Positions 61,768 to 64,000 of a stretch of DNA of 64,000 nt are shown one piece after another. The position numbers and the translations under genes were made by a program. Each line of letters begins with the position of its first letter. Positions within the stretch are counted from its first letter, which is position 1. This DNA comes from Prauserella_A sp040645195 (GTDB lineage Bacteria; Actinomycetota; Actinomycetes; Mycobacteriales; Pseudonocardiaceae). The notes beneath the pieces were generated by a model. That model was not told where the DNA came from. It ran no database searches and saw only the letters and a list, made by a program, of their open reading frames with translations. The DNA lies in contig NZ_JBEYXW010000030.1 in NCBI RefSeq assembly GCF_040645195.1, positions 1 through 64,000 on the forward strand, given 5' to 3'.

Positions 61768-62934
61768 TCAGAGCGGGTTCACGCGGTACATCGGGAAGTA
61801 CGACCCGATCCGGTCGTTCGCGTAGTCGTCGGCCAGCTCGGGCACCCGGTCGAAGTCGTAGACCACGTCCGGCCCCTTCGGCGCGATCCAGCCCTCGGCC
61901 TCCTGGAAGTCCCGGATCCCCGGTGAGTCCGGCAGCCGCCACACGTGCGTGTGCACGTGGATGTGGCGGGCGATGGACTCGGCGCCACGCAGGTGCGACA
62001 GGCGCATCCCGGCCTTCCAGCCGCATGTGGTGACGACTCCCTCGCGGCCGAGCGTCTTGAGGGTGACGTCGTACAGGGGCTCGCCGATGTTGTCCACGAA
62101 GATCGCCACCCCGTTGCCGTCACCGAGCTTCCCGATGACTTCGAGGAAGTTCTCGACCGAGGTGCGGCGCCGCTCGTGCCGGTCCCGGCCGGCCCGTTCC
62201 CGCCTGCCGGGCAGCGCCAGGTCGGGGAACTCGCGGCGGTCCACCGGCGTGATGTCGTGCTCCCGCAGGAGCGCGACGCGCTCGTCCGAGCCTGCCGTCA
62301 TCGCCACCCGGAAGCCGGCCCGCTTGGCCAGCGTCAGCTCGGCGAACGACACCCCGCCGCCCCACCCGAACACCAGGTGGTTCGCCGGATCGTCGTCGGC
62401 CACCTGCGTCCGCCAGCACCCGAACGCCTTGCGCCAGTTGTCCCACGCGGTGAAGTACCGCCCGTACGCGGCCCACTGGGACAGCGAGTACGCCGTGCCG
62501 TCCGGGACCGGCAGCAGCAGCCGTGCGTCCACCTTCGTCCGCTTGGCCAGCAGCCCGACGGTGCCGGGGCAGTCGTAGGCGTACACGAGTTCGGCGTAAC
62601 CGAAGCGGTCGAGCCTGCCGAACGGCATGACCAGGCACAGGTCGCCTTCCCGGAGCTGGACGGCTCCGCTGTCCGCGTGGACCTCGAGCACGCGCACCAC
62701 GCCCATGTTGCCGAGGACCACCGGGTCCTCGCCGCGGCTGGTGCACACGTCGATCGGCGAACGGGCCAGCGCGTGGCCGATGTTGGCCTCCCAGGAACCG
62801 AGGATCGGCTCCACCAGCGCCTCACCCTCCGCCAGCGCGCCGAAGGTGAACCGGTCGCGCCGCAGCACGCCGCCGCGGTCTCGTGCGCCGGCCACCGCAC
62901 CGGAGTCCAGTACCCAGGCATCTGACGAGTAGAT
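61768..62934 (-). CDS. Zinc-independent MDR-family oxidoreductase, crotonyl-CoA-reductase-like
   Basis: A protein of about 388 aa. The GroES-like N-terminal half holds EANIGHALARSPIDVCTSRG and GNMGVVRVLEVHADSG, and the Rossmann segment follows HLVFGWGGGVSFAELTLAKR. The end HTHVWRLPDSPGIRDFQEAE is like crotonyl-CoA reductase/carboxylase-type MDR enzymes. It probably reduces an enoyl-CoA and may supply an extender or starter unit. No ATG/GTG/TTG sits at the expected start. The best Shine-Dalgarno (GGGAGG) lies 5 nt before an in-frame ATC at 62934. An in-frame GTG at 62895 is the conventional choice. Confidence 0.83.
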   Translation of the reverse strand: MYSSDAWVLDSGAVAGARDRGGVLRRDRFTFGALAEGEALVEPILGSWEANIGHALARSPIDVCTSRGEDPVVLGNMGVVRVLEVHADSGAVQLREGDLCLVMPFGRLDRFGYAELVYAYDCPGTVGLLAKRTKVDARLLLPVPDGTAYSLSQWAAYGRYFTAWDNWRKAFGCWRTQVADDDPANHLVFGWGGGVSFAELTLAKRAGFRVAMTAGSDERVALLREHDITPVDRREFPDLALPGRRERAGRDRHERRRTSVENFLEVIGKLGDGNGVAIFVDNIGEPLYDVTLKTLGREGVVTTCGWKAGMRLSHLRGAESIARHIHVHTHVWRLPDSPGIRDFQEAEGWIAPKGPDVVYDFDRVPELADDYANDRIGSYFPMYRVNPL

Positions 62935-62965
62935 GGCGACCTCCCGTGATCGAGGACCCGCGCGG

Positions 62966-63904
62966 TCAGGGGTTCGTGGCGTCCGGCACCCGGTAGTCCA
63001 CCGAGACCCCGCCCCACGCCTCACCGGCGCCATAGGCCACGGCACCGAGTCGTCCCGCGGTGGGGAGCGAACCGGCGTCGAGCTCCTCGGCGAACGCCAG
63101 CGGAATCGAGGCGGACGACGTGTTCGCGACGTTCTCGATCCGGTTCACGAACCGCACGCCGAGAGGGGCGACGATGCCGCGGACCTGTTCCAGGATGCGG
63201 GCGTTCGCCTGGTGGCCGACCAGGACGGTCGGCGCGGGGCCGTGGTCGAACAGGTACTGCGCCGACTCCGCCATCCGGCGCACGGCGTGGACGAACACCT
63301 GCGGTCCGTCGAGGTGGATGCCGCCCGCGTCCGTCTCCCGGATGAGCCCGTCCTGGGTGCCGTCGCACCCGGCGACCTGGCGAAAGCCCGTGAACTCCGC
63401 GCGGTTCTCCAGCAGGACGCTCGCGCAGCCGTCGGCGAAGAGGAACGCGGTCCTCCCGTCCGTCCGGTCGACCATCCGGGACATGGCCTCCACCGCGCAC
63501 ACCAGTACCGACCGCGCCTGGCCGGCGTCACAGAGCGCGAGCCCGGAGATCAGCCCGTAGACGAAGCCGCAGCAGGCCGCGTTCATGTCGAAGGTGAGCA
63601 CCGAAGGCCCCAGCCCGGCGAGGTGCGCCACCCTCTGCGCGACACCCGGGAGGCGCTGCTCGGGTGTGGTGCTGACGATGATGAGGGCGCCGACCGAGAG
63701 CGGGTCGGTCATCCTGGAGACGATCGGCGCGCAGGCCTCGGCCGCCACTTCCGCGAGCGGGGCGTCGTCCGGCAGCCAGGACCGGGACACGATGCCGGTG
63801 CGGCGCCGGATCCACTCGTCCGTGAGACCGATCGGTTCGAAGTGGTCGTTGTCGATCGTCCGGCCCGGCTTCGCGGTGGCGATGTCGACGATGCCCGCAC
63901 TCAT
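62966..63904 (-). CDS. Beta-ketoacyl-ACP synthase III (FabH-like)
   Basis: A 312-aa thiolase-fold KAS III. Catalytic triad: C111 in FDMNAACCGFVYGLISG, H231 in LVGHQANARIL and N261 in NVANTSSASIPLAF. The usual Ser after the Cys is Cys112 (NAACCGF versus NAACSGF). It primes fatty acid or polyketide synthesis by condensing an acyl-CoA with malonyl-ACP. Its ATG overlaps the stop of an upstream gene (ATGA). Next to the reductase and monooxygenase it points to a starter-unit module. Confidence 0.95.
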   Translation of the reverse strand: MSAGIVDIATAKPGRTIDNDHFEPIGLTDEWIRRRTGIVSRSWLPDDAPLAEVAAEACAPIVSRMTDPLSVGALIIVSTTPEQRLPGVAQRVAHLAGLGPSVLTFDMNAACCGFVYGLISGLALCDAGQARSVLVCAVEAMSRMVDRTDGRTAFLFADGCASVLLENRAEFTGFRQVAGCDGTQDGLIRETDAGGIHLDGPQVFVHAVRRMAESAQYLFDHGPAPTVLVGHQANARILEQVRGIVAPLGVRFVNRIENVANTSSASIPLAFAEELDAGSLPTAGRLGAVAYGAGEAWGGVSVDYRVPDATNP

Positions 63905-64000
63905 CCCTGGGACGCCAGCTTCGCGAAGTAGGTGCTGAAATCGTCGAGGAAGGCGAAGCCCGCGGTCTTCGTCAGGTCGGCCTTGAGCTGGAGCGTGCGC
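63901..64000 (-). CDS. C-terminal end of an unidentified gene (partial)
   Basis: The window edge cuts this gene. The visible tail of about 32 residues reads TLQLKADLTKTAGFAFLDDF then STYFAKLASQG and stops, overlapping the KAS III start by 4 bp. Translational coupling shows it belongs to the same operon. Too little is present to name it. Confidence 0.6.
   Translation of the reverse strand, partial: RTLQLKADLTKTAGFAFLDDFSTYFAKLASQG

Noticed and set aside
60322..61926. 534-codon plus-strand open frame
   Set aside because: Antisense shadow of the FAD monooxygenase, which has all three flavin motifs.
1..64000. CRISPR array
   Set aside because: No regularly spaced direct repeats were seen in any intergenic region.

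Overview
The window is high-GC DNA of a filamentous-actinomycete type. The evidence is frequent GTG starts, many 4-bp stop/start overlaps, luciferase-like (F420/FMN) oxidoreductases, acyl-CoA carboxylase and CoA-ligase operons, secreted and P450 proteins, and a polyketide-like edge. A Pseudonocardiaceae-like host is my inference; no rRNA or complete tRNA is present to fix the taxon.

Region 1 (about 0.4-19.5 kb) is a carboxylic-acid/CoA catabolic region. It holds a hydroxyisobutyrate-type dehydrogenase divergent from an aldehyde dehydrogenase, an enoyl-CoA hydratase divergent from a saccharopine-reductase-like/LLM-oxidoreductase/TetR operon, and a second TetR with a strong palindromic operator. 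These are followed by an operon of acyl-CoA ligase, carboxylase beta, 73-aa biotin carrier, biotin carboxylase, VOC epimerase and nitronate-monooxygenase-like protein, then an MFS permease of atypical composition. Scars lie between the units: MFS, IS110, LLM, acyl-CoA dehydrogenase and aldo/keto reductase fragments.

Region 2 (18.7-40.2 kb) is a second, largely co-directional catabolic island: enoyl-CoA hydratase, CoA transferase, aldehyde dehydrogenase, two degenerate MBL-fold proteins, an ABC importer with two permeases, ATPase and lipoprotein, an unusual amidohydrolase, a benzoylformate-decarboxylase-like TPP enzyme, a second aldehyde dehydrogenase and an IclR regulator. A complete three-component ring-hydroxylating system follows (Rieske alpha, beta, small protein, dihydrodiol dehydrogenase, 3Fe-4S ferredoxin, ferredoxin reductase), then a class II aldolase-type decarboxylase and an SDR. 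The order matches what I recall of actinobacterial phthalate-type clusters. The likely flow is import of an aromatic acid or precursor, side-chain processing to an aromatic carboxylate, dihydroxylation, rearomatisation and decarboxylation. No ring-cleavage gene is visible.

Region 3 (40.2-59.5 kb) is an accessory island full of mobile DNA: IS3, IS5 and ISL3 remnants, an intact IS256-family element with an 8-bp target duplication, a recombinase remnant and a full serine recombinase whose 3' end runs into a tRNA-like T-arm. It also holds defence/conflict candidates. The most notable is a three-gene, lower-GC operon at 42.46-45.70 kb. Its first protein ends, and its second protein (a STAND-like P-loop protein) begins, with matching RHIM-like motifs (VG-L-N-x-G-x-G-x-FYQ versus LG-F-N-x-G-x-G-x-FYQ). 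This suggests a Bell-effector/NLR amyloid-signalling immune pair. An AbiV-like HEPN gene is frameshifted at a G6 tract, and a TRADD-N-associated-type two-TM protein lies at 58.5 kb. A P450, two secreted proteins, a broken terpene synthase and a divergent terpene-synthase-like protein are also here.

Region 4 (59.5-64 kb, minus strand) looks like the edge of a secondary-metabolite cluster: ketoacyl synthase III, crotonyl-CoA-reductase-like MDR enzyme, aromatic FAD monooxygenase and a PaiB-like flavin protein.
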